A stretch of DNA of 41,524 bases from a virus. Below, in pieces: positions 18,015-25,730 of the stretch. The number at the start of each line of letters is the position of its first letter. The stretch's first letter is position 1. Below the pieces are notes generated by a model, which was not told the origin of the DNA, ran no database searches, and saw only the letters and a list, made by a program, of their open reading frames with translations. Made by a program: the position numbers and the translations under genes. Location of the stretch: the IMG/VR virus record IMGVR_UViG_3300042865_000346, positions 1 through 41,524 of that record. The stretch is one strand, 5' to 3'.

Positions 18015-20219
18015 TTATTTAAAATGTTTAAAGGGTGAGCGTTTAACACTATCTCCACCTCTATAAACTGATTTACCCATGTGTCTAAATGGACTATTAT
18101 TTAATTTAAACAAATTTTCTGACTTTTGCAAGTTTTTAGCAGCATCATCCATAATAACAGTCTTTAAATATCCACGGTTTGACTGCTGAATTCTCATGAA
18201 TGCAACTAATGCTGCAAAAGAAACTAACCTATCCACATTGACTCCGTCTGCATATGCTCTCATTTCTTTGAGCAACATTGGATCCGGAATCCTTTCTATG
18301 CCATATTTAGTTCTTACTATTGTACCATCTGGTTTAGTTTCCTGATCTATTTCTTCTTTAGTAAATTCTATGGCATAACTGAGCAGATGTGCTTTAAATA
18401 ATGTACCGGTATTTTTCCAACCATATTCCTGAAAGACATTTGCATTTGCTCCTAAATCTTTTAGGAACATGATCTGACTTTTTGGTACCAGATACTTTTG
18501 TTTTTTTCTAGATATGATATACTGGATAAATAGTGATATGTTGTTTTCTATTAATGTCCATGCATTATACCATTCCATAATAAGTTCTAATCTCTGATGG
18601 GTTTTGTTTATATCATCAAATCTGCCACACCAGGCTGCTACTATTTTAGCTGGCTCTATGTATGTTTCTGTTTCTGTACCTGATACTTTAGTTACTTCTA
18701 CTGGAGCTTTCATTACGTATATAGAACATAGTGATTCTGAAGTAGTTGTCTTACCTTCACCCACGGGGTCAATAGAAGCATAGTACTGACCAAATGCTGG
18801 ATCTTTTACTGGTCTTTCCCATACGACAAGACATCCTATTTTATCTTCAGTTTTCTTATCAATTGGAAAATCTTTTATTGGTCCCTTACTAGTAGGTATA
18901 ACTTTAGGTTTACCATTTTCATCAGTCATTATATCTAAGAACTCATAGCCATATTCTTTGTCTTCTATTCTTCTTTCTTGTGCAGTAAGTAAATGCACAG
19001 GAAATACAGATACTGTTCTATGGGCAAATGCTTCTTCAATATTTCTGGGATGCTGCGATATCCTAAGCTGGTACTTCTCTGGATCTAGTTCTTTTTTCCA
19101 CTGTTCAAATTGAGCATCTAATGCTTTTAATGCTTCTTCTACAAGTGAATTACCGTACTTATCAATATAAGGTGGCATTGACCATTGCTCAGGAATAAAC
19201 AAACCTGACATACCAACAGTACCTTTTGAATCTATAAGATTAGTAGTAACTGCATATACATCATTATCATGAGGTTTTATGATCATCTGTCTTAATGGTT
19301 CACACTGAGATAAATCACCTACTGATCCTGCAGCAATAAACATCCCCGTAGTAATAAGTCCTGATCTCATGGCAGGACGCATATACTCAAATGTCTGATC
19401 CATCTTAGGAGCAATCCCGGCCTCCTCATGAAAGAAGTATTTAACCGGACCCCCTACACCATTTGTTGGATCTTTCTCAAATGACATACCTTGTATAGTA
19501 CCTTTAAGACCAACTTCTGTTTTTCTGTCTCCTTTTCTTACCTCAATCTTCTGTTGCCACATCATTACTTTCTGTGGATTCATAGGACGGTACCATGCTG
19601 TGTGTTGATTTAAGAAAGCTGCATATTCTTCTAAGAATTTCCAGGAACCCTTTTCATTAATATAATCTTTAAGACTAGCTCCAATTTTTAATGTAACACC
19701 GGGTTCAAACCATTGCTGATTTATTAGCTTAGCCATATGATAATATGATGAAGCTATCTGTCTTTTCTTAAGTACTGCAGAATGTTTATAGTTTAGTTCT
19801 GCTAATAACTCATACAGAGCCATATGATACTGAGCATCCCGGATATCAGCAAAACCAAACTGTTGTATCTCTTTATTAAAGATAGGCAGAAAGTTAAGCC
19901 ACATATAATACTCCCGCGCAAGAAACCAAGTTTTTTCTTTATGTTTGATTAACAAGCCTTTTCTACACTTTGCTTTTTGATCATCCCAGTATGCAATAAA
20001 ATCTTTAGACTTAAATGGTGCCATGCAGTATACACCTTGTAGATTAAATCTTTTGGATTCAGATATAAATAACTCTGCAGAAACTTCATCAAATTCATAC
20101 TCACCTGGTTCTTTGAATAGGTCAAATATATAACTTGTAAACTCTTCACGGTTTACAAAAGATGTGGTAGTCCATGTACCATTATCCCAAGTTGGTATGT
20201 CTTCAAATATCTGACTCAT
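18015..20219 (-). CDS. terL: Terminase large subunit (734 aa)
   Basis: This is the DNA-packaging motor: an N-terminal ATPase and a C-terminal RNase H-like nuclease. A degenerate Walker A-like loop (LKKRQIASSYY, about 150-160) lacks the usual GKS/GKT. Walker B with catalytic Glu is YFFHEEAG (261-268), the coupling motif is AAGSVGDL (296-303), and HPRNIEEAF (390-398) matches the linker seen in many large terminases. The nuclease Asp is in YASIDPVGEG (D484), with a second acid in IENN (E558) and a third in VNVDRLVSFAALVAF near 690. The gene overlaps the putative small-subunit gene by one base. Confidence 0.92.
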   Translation of the reverse strand: MSQIFEDIPTWDNGTWTTTSFVNREEFTSYIFDLFKEPGEYEFDEVSAELFISESKRFNLQGVYCMAPFKSKDFIAYWDDQKAKCRKGLLIKHKEKTWFLAREYYMWLNFLPIFNKEIQQFGFADIRDAQYHMALYELLAELNYKHSAVLKKRQIASSYYHMAKLINQQWFEPGVTLKIGASLKDYINEKGSWKFLEEYAAFLNQHTAWYRPMNPQKVMMWQQKIEVRKGDRKTEVGLKGTIQGMSFEKDPTNGVGGPVKYFFHEEAGIAPKMDQTFEYMRPAMRSGLITTGMFIAAGSVGDLSQCEPLRQMIIKPHDNDVYAVTTNLIDSKGTVGMSGLFIPEQWSMPPYIDKYGNSLVEEALKALDAQFEQWKKELDPEKYQLRISQHPRNIEEAFAHRTVSVFPVHLLTAQERRIEDKEYGYEFLDIMTDENGKPKVIPTSKGPIKDFPIDKKTEDKIGCLVVWERPVKDPAFGQYYASIDPVGEGKTTTSESLCSIYVMKAPVEVTKVSGTETETYIEPAKIVAAWCGRFDDINKTHQRLELIMEWYNAWTLIENNISLFIQYIISRKKQKYLVPKSQIMFLKDLGANANVFQEYGWKNTGTLFKAHLLSYAIEFTKEEIDQETKPDGTIVRTKYGIERIPDPMLLKEMRAYADGVNVDRLVSFAALVAFMRIQQSNRGYLKTVIMDDAAKNLQKSENLFKLNNSPFRHMGKSVYRGGDSVKRSPFKHFK

Positions 20220-20734
20220 TATGAATCATATGCTAAGCCTTGTCCTCCGCGCACTTTGCTAGATTGTTCCTCTTGTAAGTCTTTATAAACTCCTTTAAAT
20301 GAGGCTCTTATCTGGTCAAAATTTTTCGCGGCTGCTACAAGTGAATTAATATTTCCATCTCTTCCTGCTGTAATTGTTGTAGTTTCCATATATCTAGCTA
20401 ATCTGTCTAACATAGATGCCATACCTTTATATGCTCTAGATGTAGGAGTTTCATACATTCTTTCACAAAATCTTAGTGCTGCAAATACAGTTTCATCTTC
20501 TGTTGAGAACTCACCCTGAATCTCTCTCATTATGATCATTTCTTTTTCAGCTTCTGGAGTATGAAAGAATGGATTCATATCAGGATTGGGACATGTCATA
20601 TAGAATAAGTACTGGTATATCTTTAGATAATCATCAGGATACTCATCCATGACATCCTTGAGAGCTTTTAAAGTATAACAATGCTCTGTTGGTATAACAG
20701 TATTGTTTTGTACATCAAATAGTTTTATAAGCAT
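20219..20734 (-). CDS. Putative small terminase subunit (about 171 aa)
   Basis: The ATG at 20734 lies 1 nt after the upstream TAA and is a better start than one 33 nt further out. The protein is mostly helical (KDVMDEYPDDYLKIYQYLFY, and a C-terminal helix NSLVAAAKNFDQIRASFKG). It lies immediately before and overlaps the large terminase gene, which is the usual place for a small subunit. No DNA-binding motif is clear, so the assignment rests on position and size. Confidence 0.5.
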   Translation of the reverse strand: MLIKLFDVQNNTVIPTEHCYTLKALKDVMDEYPDDYLKIYQYLFYMTCPNPDMNPFFHTPEAEKEMIIMREIQGEFSTEDETVFAALRFCERMYETPTSRAYKGMASMLDRLARYMETTTITAGRDGNINSLVAAAKNFDQIRASFKGVYKDLQEEQSSKVRGGQGLAYDS

Positions 20735-20735
20735 G

Positions 20736-21566
20736 TTACTTCTTTTTAATTTTATCTTTATTCTCACGCAGGTAATGCATGATGGCTAATACTTCATCAA
20801 CCAAGTAAGGTACTGGAATTGGTATAACTTCTTTTAGGATAGGTTCACCATTCTCATCTAACTTGGATATTGGATAACCCCAGTTATCTTCCCGTTCAAC
20901 TTCAAAAGTAATATGATGTATATAAATATTACCGGGCCTCAGTTTAGGATTATGCTTCAGTATAATATACATATAAATACTGAGTTGTAGTGCATAGTGA
21001 TAAAAGTTACAGTCATCTAATGTGTCTACGGGAAATGCCATTTTTTCTGATTGACCTTCCCAGTTTACATAAGATTCTTTTTTAATCTCTTTATTAGTTT
21101 TGTAGTCAATGATATTTACTTTACCATTGACTACTTCTACTAAATCTGATTGACCACAGATACCAACTGATCTAAGATATACCATATGTTCTGGATACAC
21201 GCCTGGTTCTAATTTTTGTGATGGTGCAATCTTAACTCCATCTTTTATTTCTACTGGAGAAAACACAGGTACAGTTACTCCTTCTCTTTCTATAGAGGCT
21301 AATGAGCATATATCAATTTCTCTTTGATTATGATACCATGTACCAAGAAGAATAGATCTGTCAGCTTCATTACTCCAAATTTGTTGAATAAGCTCAGGAT
21401 CTACACCAGACCACTTTGACTTCTTGGACTTAGATACTTTCTCAGCAACTTTCTTTGCATCAAAAGGTTTCTTAAAATGGGAAACAAGTGTTGTCACACT
21501 TATCCAGTCAATAGCTTCTCCATCTATACTAGAGTAACTATGATTATCTGCATTGAATTTTATCAT
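20736..21566 (-). CDS. PD-(D/E)XK nuclease (Cas4/RecB-like, 276 aa)
   Basis: The core motifs of this nuclease superfamily are in order: GTWYHN (75-80), CGQSDLVEV (137-145, catalytic Asp), NIIDYKTNK (151-159, D-x-K), and a YALQLSIYMYI helix (about 191-201) like the Q-x-x-x-Y motif of RecB/Cas4 enzymes. No Fe-S Cys cluster is evident. Its site beside the terminase genes suggests processing of DNA for replication, recombination or packaging. It overlaps the next upstream gene by 4 nt (ATGA). Confidence 0.8.
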   Translation of the reverse strand: MIKFNADNHSYSSIDGEAIDWISVTTLVSHFKKPFDAKKVAEKVSKSKKSKWSGVDPELIQQIWSNEADRSILLGTWYHNQREIDICSLASIEREGVTVPVFSPVEIKDGVKIAPSQKLEPGVYPEHMVYLRSVGICGQSDLVEVVNGKVNIIDYKTNKEIKKESYVNWEGQSEKMAFPVDTLDDCNFYHYALQLSIYMYIILKHNPKLRPGNIYIHHITFEVEREDNWGYPISKLDENGEPILKEVIPIPVPYLVDEVLAIMHYLRENKDKIKKK

Positions 21567-21829
21567 ATCTTTAATTGTTCTATAGCAAGTACTGCTATGT
21601 TAAAATTATCTTTATCTGGAGATTTTAGCATCCTAATTAGATTTGTTCCTGTCTCAGTATCAATCTTTTTATTATCCATCATCCATTCTACATAATCTAC
21701 AGAATTCACTACTGCTAAGTAATGACTCATCCAATTAGCTCCATTCTGACCCATATATAAATGTATATCTTTTCCTTGAGGAGAAATACCATCAGTTAAA
21801 AAAGATTCTAGTTCCGGCCAGCTAAGCAT
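21563..21829 (-). CDS. Small protein, unknown (88 aa)
   Basis: The protein has a helical N-terminus (LSWPELESFLTDG), a middle with an HYLAVVNSVDYVEWMMDN helix and a C-terminal helix (NIAVLAIEQL). Its end overlaps the nuclease start by 4 nt (ATGA) and its own start overlaps the upstream gene by 8 nt, so it is embedded in the operon. No family is recognised. Confidence 0.65.
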   Translation of the reverse strand: MLSWPELESFLTDGISPQGKDIHLYMGQNGANWMSHYLAVVNSVDYVEWMMDNKKIDTETGTNLIRMLKSPDKDNFNIAVLAIEQLKI

Positions 21830-22151
21830 TTTCTATAATAGTATTAGCCAATGTTCTAGATGCTTCATCTTCAGATATCAACATCTTCCTGATATTAGTT
21901 ACTTCTTCCTGTGTAAACTTACCCTCTATAGAAAGTATCTTTAGTCTTAGAAACTTGTTCTCTGTTTCCAGTTTAGTAATTCTATCTTCTATAGCTTTTA
22001 AAGGATGTACCCATGGATCTTCCAGAACTGTGTTCATTCTGGTAAAAATTCCATCTGATGTAGTGGTTACAGTTTGTCCAGGAATTGTATTAATAACTTT
22101 ATTAGGATCACTAACATATATACCTTGCATATTATTTGGGTCTGTAAACAT
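21822..22151 (-). CDS. Small coiled-coil protein, unknown (109 aa)
   Basis: The first 50 residues look extended (YVSDPNKVINTIPGQTVTTT). A coiled-coil helix follows (LKAIEDRITKLETENKFLRL, about 51-70), then an acidic helical C-terminus. It may be a small virion or packaging accessory. It overlaps the downstream gene by 8 nt. Function unknown. Confidence 0.65.
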   Translation of the reverse strand: MFTDPNNMQGIYVSDPNKVINTIPGQTVTTTSDGIFTRMNTVLEDPWVHPLKAIEDRITKLETENKFLRLKILSIEGKFTQEEVTNIRKMLISEDEASRTLANTIIENA

Positions 22152-22155
22152 AATA

Positions 22156-22464
22156 TTAATCTTTAAGGTTTTCTAATGCATCTTCTTGTTCTTCAGTAGC
22201 AATAGCATCCCATTTACCTAATGGACATTCTGAAGAAAGTGACCGGGTCTTAAATGCCAATGAACATCCACACTCAGCACAACAAGGCTGGGTTTTCTTT
22301 ACAGCACACTGTTTACCTTTGGTATCCAAATGTTCACAATCATCACATATGTCATGTCTCATGCGCGCGATATCTTCTACAAACTCATCTCTAATAATTG
22401 AGTTCTTAATTCCTTCTAGGATTCCTTTTCTATTCTCCCAGATTGTCTTTAGTACTGCTCTCAT
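22156..22464 (-). CDS. Cys-cluster (zinc-binding) phage protein (102 aa)
   Basis: After a helical first 30 residues, eight Cys follow in a compact pattern: ICDDC, then QCAVKK, PCCAECGC and SECPLGKW. This resembles a family of small phage proteins that bind zinc through a DxC-type knuckle (DUF6171-like in pattern). It lies between the IHF-like and terminase-side genes. A role in packaging or nucleic-acid binding is possible. It overlaps the upstream gene by 35 nt, which is unusually long for this region. Confidence 0.65.
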   Translation of the reverse strand: MRAVLKTIWENRKGILEGIKNSIIRDEFVEDIARMRHDICDDCEHLDTKGKQCAVKKTQPCCAECGCSLAFKTRSLSSECPLGKWDAIATEEQEDALENLKD

Positions 22465-22819
22465 CTTTAAGTTTTTTAAATTCTGTTTTTCTAATTTCTT
22501 CTAAGCTTATTTTATGTTCAAGTTCAATAAGAAGATTTAGCTTTTCTTCCACCTTTACTTTCTTTGAATAGGCACCAAAAGTAGAGGTATCATGATTTTC
22601 TAAAAGCTCTGTTGACTTCTTAATTGATCTTCTTACCCAAGTAGGTTTAACATTAAAATGTCCTAAACCTTCTACATTTATTCTAGGATGACTAAGATTA
22701 GATAAGCAACTTCTAACATTTTTATAAAGGTATTCTACAAAATCTTCTACTAGAGCTTCATCTATATGAAGATCTTCTGCTACTTGTTTATAGAGTTTAG
22801 TTGCTTTCTTCGGTGTCAT
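22430..22819 (-). CDS. IHF/HU-like DNA-bending protein (129 aa)
   Basis: The N-terminal about 75 residues match the HU/IHF plan: two helices (KLYKQVAEDLHIDEALVEDF, VEYLYKNVRSCLSNL) followed by a beta strand RINVEGLGHFNVKP (46-59), which is the signature strand of the family with its Gly-x-Gly-x-Phe turn. The arm region that usually wraps DNA is replaced by a short basic stretch (WVRRSIKKS) and a charged helical tail. It likely bends DNA for replication or packaging. IHF-like genes near terminase also occur in crAss-like phages. Confidence 0.75.
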   Translation of the reverse strand: MTPKKATKLYKQVAEDLHIDEALVEDFVEYLYKNVRSCLSNLSHPRINVEGLGHFNVKPTWVRRSIKKSTELLENHDTSTFGAYSKKVKVEEKLNLLIELEHKISLEEIRKTEFKKLKDESSTKDNLGE

Positions 22820-23177
22820 ATCCTAAAAATTTATAGTCTAATAACACTGTTCCTTCTGTTTGTATTTTAAGATTTGGATTAAGTTTAATAATTTTCTTAT
22901 TCTTGCTATCTTTAATAACTAATCCATTTTTCTCAGCTTTATTAATACAATTCCTTACTGTTTGTGGTGATTTAAAAATCCACTCTTCTTCTGCAGATGC
23001 ATCATAACAAAAACTAGTAAGTTCAATTGGCTCATTAAAACTAAGTAATGTCAAACAGTTTAAGTCAGATTCACTCACTGCTATATGGTTGATATAGCAA
23101 TGAGTTAAAATCTGAAATTTAACTACATCCCATTTGGGCATTTTTACTTTCTTCTGTACTTGATTAACAAGTGCCAT
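22797..23177 (-). CDS. Winged-helix-like protein (126 aa)
   Basis: A helical first half (VVKFQILTHCYINHIAVSES) leads into SPQTVRNCINKAEKNGLVIK, which has the look of a recognition helix followed by a wing (KDSKNKKIIKLNPNLKI). This fits a MarR/replication-initiator-type winged helix, suggesting a DNA-binding or regulatory role. It overlaps the IHF-like gene by 23 nt, so the two are probably coupled. The exact family is not recognised. Confidence 0.55.
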   Translation of the reverse strand: MALVNQVQKKVKMPKWDVVKFQILTHCYINHIAVSESDLNCLTLLSFNEPIELTSFCYDASAEEEWIFKSPQTVRNCINKAEKNGLVIKDSKNKKIIKLNPNLKIQTEGTVLLDYKFLGYDTEESN

Positions 23178-23179
23178 GA

Positions 23180-23455
23180 TTAATTCTTTTTAAGCTTTCT
23201 TTCTGGTGCCCGTTGATCTTCTTGTTCTAATTCCTCTTCTGAATCTGGACCTTGAGATTGCGCCATCATGACTGCAAACTGATACTGAAAGTTAGCTCTT
23301 TTAAATCTTGCTTCTTCAATATCTGTAAGAAGTTTTTCATACTTAAGCTGAGATTCTAAATAAGGAACTGATTCCTCATAGAATTTTTTCATTTCTTCTT
23401 TTCTTGCCATCAATTCTTCATGTGACAGCTCTTGTTCTTGGTGTTGGTTTTCCAT
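23180..23455 (-). CDS. Acidic coiled-coil protein (91 aa)
   Basis: Almost entirely charged helix: EQELSHEELMARKEEMKKFY and then YLESQLKYEKLLTDIEEARF. The C-terminus is acidic then basic (EEELEQEDQRAPERKLKKN). It is the first gene after a terminator and a TATATTTG box. A structural or chaperone-like role in assembly is possible. No family is recognised. Confidence 0.65.
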   Translation of the reverse strand: MENQHQEQELSHEELMARKEEMKKFYEESVPYLESQLKYEKLLTDIEEARFKRANFQYQFAVMMAQSQGPDSEEELEQEDQRAPERKLKKN

Positions 23456-23476
23456 GATATATTATTTAAGTTTAGA

Positions 23477-23484
23477 CAAATATA
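23477..23484 (-). promoter_or_regulatory. Bacteroidota-type -7 promoter box
   Basis: The minus strand reads TATATTTG, an exact match to TAnnTTTG, 21 nt before the 91-aa gene and downstream of a terminator. It probably drives the packaging operon. No clear -33 element is visible. Confidence 0.5.
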
Positions 23485-23520
23485 CAATAAAAGTTTAAAC
23501 TGAAATAGTTTAAAATAAAA

Positions 23521-23546
23521 AATCCAGGCATAGAAAATACCTGGAC
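23521..23546 (-). terminator. Terminator between small-gene and packaging blocks
   Basis: TCCAGG (23523-23528) pairs with CCTGGA (23540-23545). The minus strand has a T6 run after the stem. It lies 23 nt past the stop of the 88-aa gene. Confidence 0.75.
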
Positions 23547-23568
23547 TAGTAAGATTTAAGTATAAAGA

Positions 23569-23835
23569 TTAGTTATAGCAACCTGGTGCACCACACTTTG
23601 ATTTTCTATATGTTGGTCCACTGTCACCAGCATTTTTAATAGCATTTTTAACTCTTCTTACAACTTTCTTAACCTTGCGTTTAAATCTATCACCAGGACC
23701 AGACATCTCACTCATTTCAGCCATACCACCTTCAGCATAACTTTTCATTGACCTAATCATTGGTTTAGCACCACCTTTTTGCATTGACTTACAGAATACT
23801 GTAGCATCTGTAACTCCTTTTAATCCATTTTTCAT
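23569..23835 (-). CDS. Small basic Gly/Lys-rich protein (88 aa)
   Basis: The N-terminal half contains FCKSMQKGGAKPMIRSMKSY, and the C-terminal half has a basic helix (RFKRKVKKVVRRVKNAIKN) and ends in CGAPGCYN. The composition resembles the Lys-rich proteins near the capsid gene. It is the last gene before the terminator at 23521. Function unknown. Confidence 0.55.
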   Translation of the reverse strand: MKNGLKGVTDATVFCKSMQKGGAKPMIRSMKSYAEGGMAEMSEMSGPGDRFKRKVKKVVRRVKNAIKNAGDSGPTYRKSKCGAPGCYN

Positions 23836-23837
23836 AA

Positions 23838-23996
23838 TTATCTATTTTTAAGTGTAAAATTTAATATAGTCACTGAATAAAAGTTTCTAGTTGGATCTAT
23901 TTCAAGAGACAAGAAATCTACTACAGATATTCTTAATCTAATTGTTATTGTTTTCCAATTAGGTTTATGACTTTTCCAACTATTTCTGAACTTCAT
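23838..23996 (-). CDS. Small protein, start uncertain (52 aa)
   Basis: The preferred ATG at 23996 overlaps the upstream gene by 17 nt; an earlier in-frame start at 24041 would overlap it by more. The C-terminal half is beta-like with a DFLSLEIDPTRNFYSVTILN segment. It stops 2 nt before the next start. Its reality is supported by the tight fit between neighbours, but not by any family match. Confidence 0.45.
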   Translation of the reverse strand: MKFRNSWKSHKPNWKTITIRLRISVVDFLSLEIDPTRNFYSVTILNFTLKNR

Positions 23997-24300
23997 TTTT
24001 ATTAAACTTTTTAATAAATCTTTTTGCAATAAAATTACCAAATCTTTTTAATAAGCTGTTTTGAGCTTCTACTTTAACTTCAGTACCTTCTTCTGTTTTT
24101 TTTACATTAACATCAAGTTTTTTACTGTCTAGTTTAAACTCCTTATTAGAATCATCAGCATGTAGCTCAACATCTACTTTTTCAGTATCTATTACTACAT
24201 CAACTTTATTGTCTTCTTTCTTTACTTTGACATGAGCTTTCTTTGTCTTTACTTCAGCTTCAAAGTCTTTAATTTTTTTCTTTGCCATTTTATTGTTCAT
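23980..24300 (-). CDS. Lys/Glu/Val-rich repeat protein (106 aa)
   Basis: A short-period pattern of alternating charged and Val residues (VKVKKEDNKVDVVIDTEKVD) gives an extended beta-like stretch, followed by a basic helix (LLKRFGNFIAKRFIKKFNKN) that is amphipathic and could touch membrane or DNA. It starts in an ATGA overlap with the endolysin stop, so it is translationally linked to the lysis cassette. Function is unknown; the terminal amphipathic helix makes a lysis accessory one option. Confidence 0.55.
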   Translation of the reverse strand: MNNKMAKKKIKDFEAEVKTKKAHVKVKKEDNKVDVVIDTEKVDVELHADDSNKEFKLDSKKLDVNVKKTEEGTEVKVEAQNSLLKRFGNFIAKRFIKKFNKNEVQK

Positions 24301-24808
24301 TGGTTGTTATTACTCCTTTAGACTCTAATTTAACCTTTCTTACATTTGCAGGTTGGGCAACCTTCCATGCTGTTCTACGTGCTTGATTTAGTCTTGACTT
24401 AGCTATTCTAGATACACTAACTGAGTTGTTTTGATTACCTCCAAGTACATGATAATGAGTATTATCCTCACCAACATAAATTCCTACGTGACCGCCACCA
24501 TTTCTTTTAAAAGTCAATATATCACCTAGCATTGGCTCATCTACCTTGTTGCCAAACTTATTCCAGTTCAATGCCCATAGTGGTCTTTCAACTACTTGCA
24601 GGCCTTGAGCATGAGCACAATAGGCTACAAATAAACCACACCAAGGAATTTCATCATTAGTATAAACATTCTTCAATCCTGTAGCTTCAGCCCATCCAAG
24701 AATAATAGGGTTATGTGTAGGCCCCACAAACTCCTTAACACCTAAATGCTTTACAGCTTCTACTAATAACTTAGGAGATTTTTCTTCTTTTAACCAAGCA
24801 TAACTCAT
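24290..24808 (-). CDS. Endolysin, CHAP/NlpC-type amidase-peptidase (172 aa)
   Basis: The probable catalytic Cys lies in IPWCGLFVAYC (C57) and the His in GGGHVGIYVG (H107), with a polar third position likely in GGNQNNSVS near 125. The order and the LGDILTFKR strand match TIGR02594-type cysteine hydrolases. It should cut peptidoglycan peptide bonds. No signal peptide is present, so a holin would be needed for export. It overlaps both neighbours by ATGA junctions in the lysis cassette. Confidence 0.85.
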   Translation of the reverse strand: MSYAWLKEEKSPKLLVEAVKHLGVKEFVGPTHNPIILGWAEATGLKNVYTNDEIPWCGLFVAYCAHAQGLQVVERPLWALNWNKFGNKVDEPMLGDILTFKRNGGGHVGIYVGEDNTHYHVLGGNQNNSVSVSRIAKSRLNQARRTAWKVAQPANVRKVKLESKGVITTNEQ

Positions 24809-25029
24809 TGCTGATCTGTATTAGGAGTGTCTACTGTTAGTTGTGATAAAGTTGCTGCTACTGTCCCAGCTGTTACCACATATCCTGCTACTGTTACTAC
24901 TGCTGCAGGTAATGCTACTGGAGCTGTTAAAATTACTCCTGCAACTGCACCTAATGTAATTGCAATGTTTCTTACTTTCTTCCAAAACTTAGGAGTTGGA
25001 GAATTCCATCTATGTTTTAAATGTTTCAT
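24805..25029 (-). CDS. Putative holin (74 aa, two membrane segments)
   Basis: A basic N-terminus (KHLKHRWNSPTPKFWKKVR) is followed by two hydrophobic segments (about 22-45 and 48-65: AITLGAVAGVILTAPVALPA, AAVVTVAGYVVTAGTVAATL). Size, topology and position directly before the endolysin support a holin. It overlaps the endolysin start by 4 nt (ATGA). Confidence 0.7.
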   Translation of the reverse strand: MKHLKHRWNSPTPKFWKKVRNIAITLGAVAGVILTAPVALPAAVVTVAGYVVTAGTVAATLSQLTVDTPNTDQQ

Positions 25030-25325
25030 CTGTTAATTATTAGTTGTTTTACTGCATCTGACAGTTCACTTACATTCTTTGCCAGATTTTTTATTTCTAA
25101 TTGTGTAAGCTCTTGAATAGCTTGATATTTTAATTCAGAACTTTGTTGAACTAGTTCTATTTTGCCTTTAAGTTTTCCTAATTCTTCAGCTCTTTTCTGA
25201 TCTGTTTGTAATAAGAGTTCTATGTCTTTTCTAGCATCTAGGTATGCCGTTCTTAAAAAGAAGCCGAAGATTGTTAATATTGTTCCGGCTATAAAAAGTA
25301 TCAGTGTTAATACCCAAGTTTCCAT
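25026..25325 (-). CDS. Lysis-cassette membrane/coiled-coil protein (spanin- or holin-like, 99 aa)
   Basis: One N-terminal membrane segment (VLTLILFIAGTILTIFGFFL, 4-23) is followed by a long charged coiled coil through the C-terminus. This is the plan of an inner-membrane spanin or a holin accessory. It overlaps the holin gene by ATGA and is preceded by a candidate late promoter. There is no lipobox, so an outer-membrane spanin partner is not seen here. Confidence 0.6.
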   Translation of the reverse strand: METWVLTLILFIAGTILTIFGFFLRTAYLDARKDIELLLQTDQKRAEELGKLKGKIELVQQSSELKYQAIQELTQLEIKNLAKNVSELSDAVKQLIINR

Positions 25326-25348
25326 TGTATATAAATAAATAAGTTATA

Positions 25349-25371
25349 CTATAATATACAAAAATTTTTTA
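25349..25371 (-). promoter_or_regulatory. Candidate late promoter of the lysis cassette
   Basis: The minus strand carries an A/T run then TGTATATTATAGT, about 26 nt before the 99-aa gene. The 23-nt stretch is almost identical to that before the fibre operon at 34089-34111. Confidence 0.5.
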
Positions 25372-25387
25372 ATATAAGTATAATTAC

Positions 25388-25699
25388 TTAGTTTAAATCT
25401 ATAATTACTTCATACCCTTGTTGCTCATAAGCTATCTTAGCATATTTGTGAGCTGTTTCTAAAGATTGAACTTCACCTTCTTCAAGATTAGCTTGATAAC
25501 TTCCAATTGGAACATCAGTATAAAGCATTTTACCCTCTGCAAATGTTTCTGCATTAGCAAATGTTGCTACCTCACCTTGAATTGTAGTTCCTGTGAAATC
25601 TCCTACAAAACGGATTCTACCATAAACTTCTGGTAATTCAATACCTGTTCCTGAGATTGTAATCTTTTTTTCTTCTGTTGCTTTAATTAAAATTGCCAT
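25388..25699 (-). CDS. Small virion-like protein, unknown (103 aa)
   Basis: The ATG at 25699 gives a protein starting MAILIKATEEKKITISGTGI; an upstream in-frame start adds 15 residues overlapping the fibre gene and is less likely. The sequence is beta-rich (YGRIRFVGDFTGTTIQGEVA) with a C-terminal helix-strand (TAHKYAKIAYEQQGYEVIID). It ends the adsorption block, so a tail or fibre accessory is possible. Confidence 0.6.
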   Translation of the reverse strand: MAILIKATEEKKITISGTGIELPEVYGRIRFVGDFTGTTIQGEVATFANAETFAEGKMLYTDVPIGSYQANLEEGEVQSLETAHKYAKIAYEQQGYEVIIDLN

Positions 25700-25730
25700 A
25701 ATATATTTTTTTTGTAAAGATAATAAAAAA

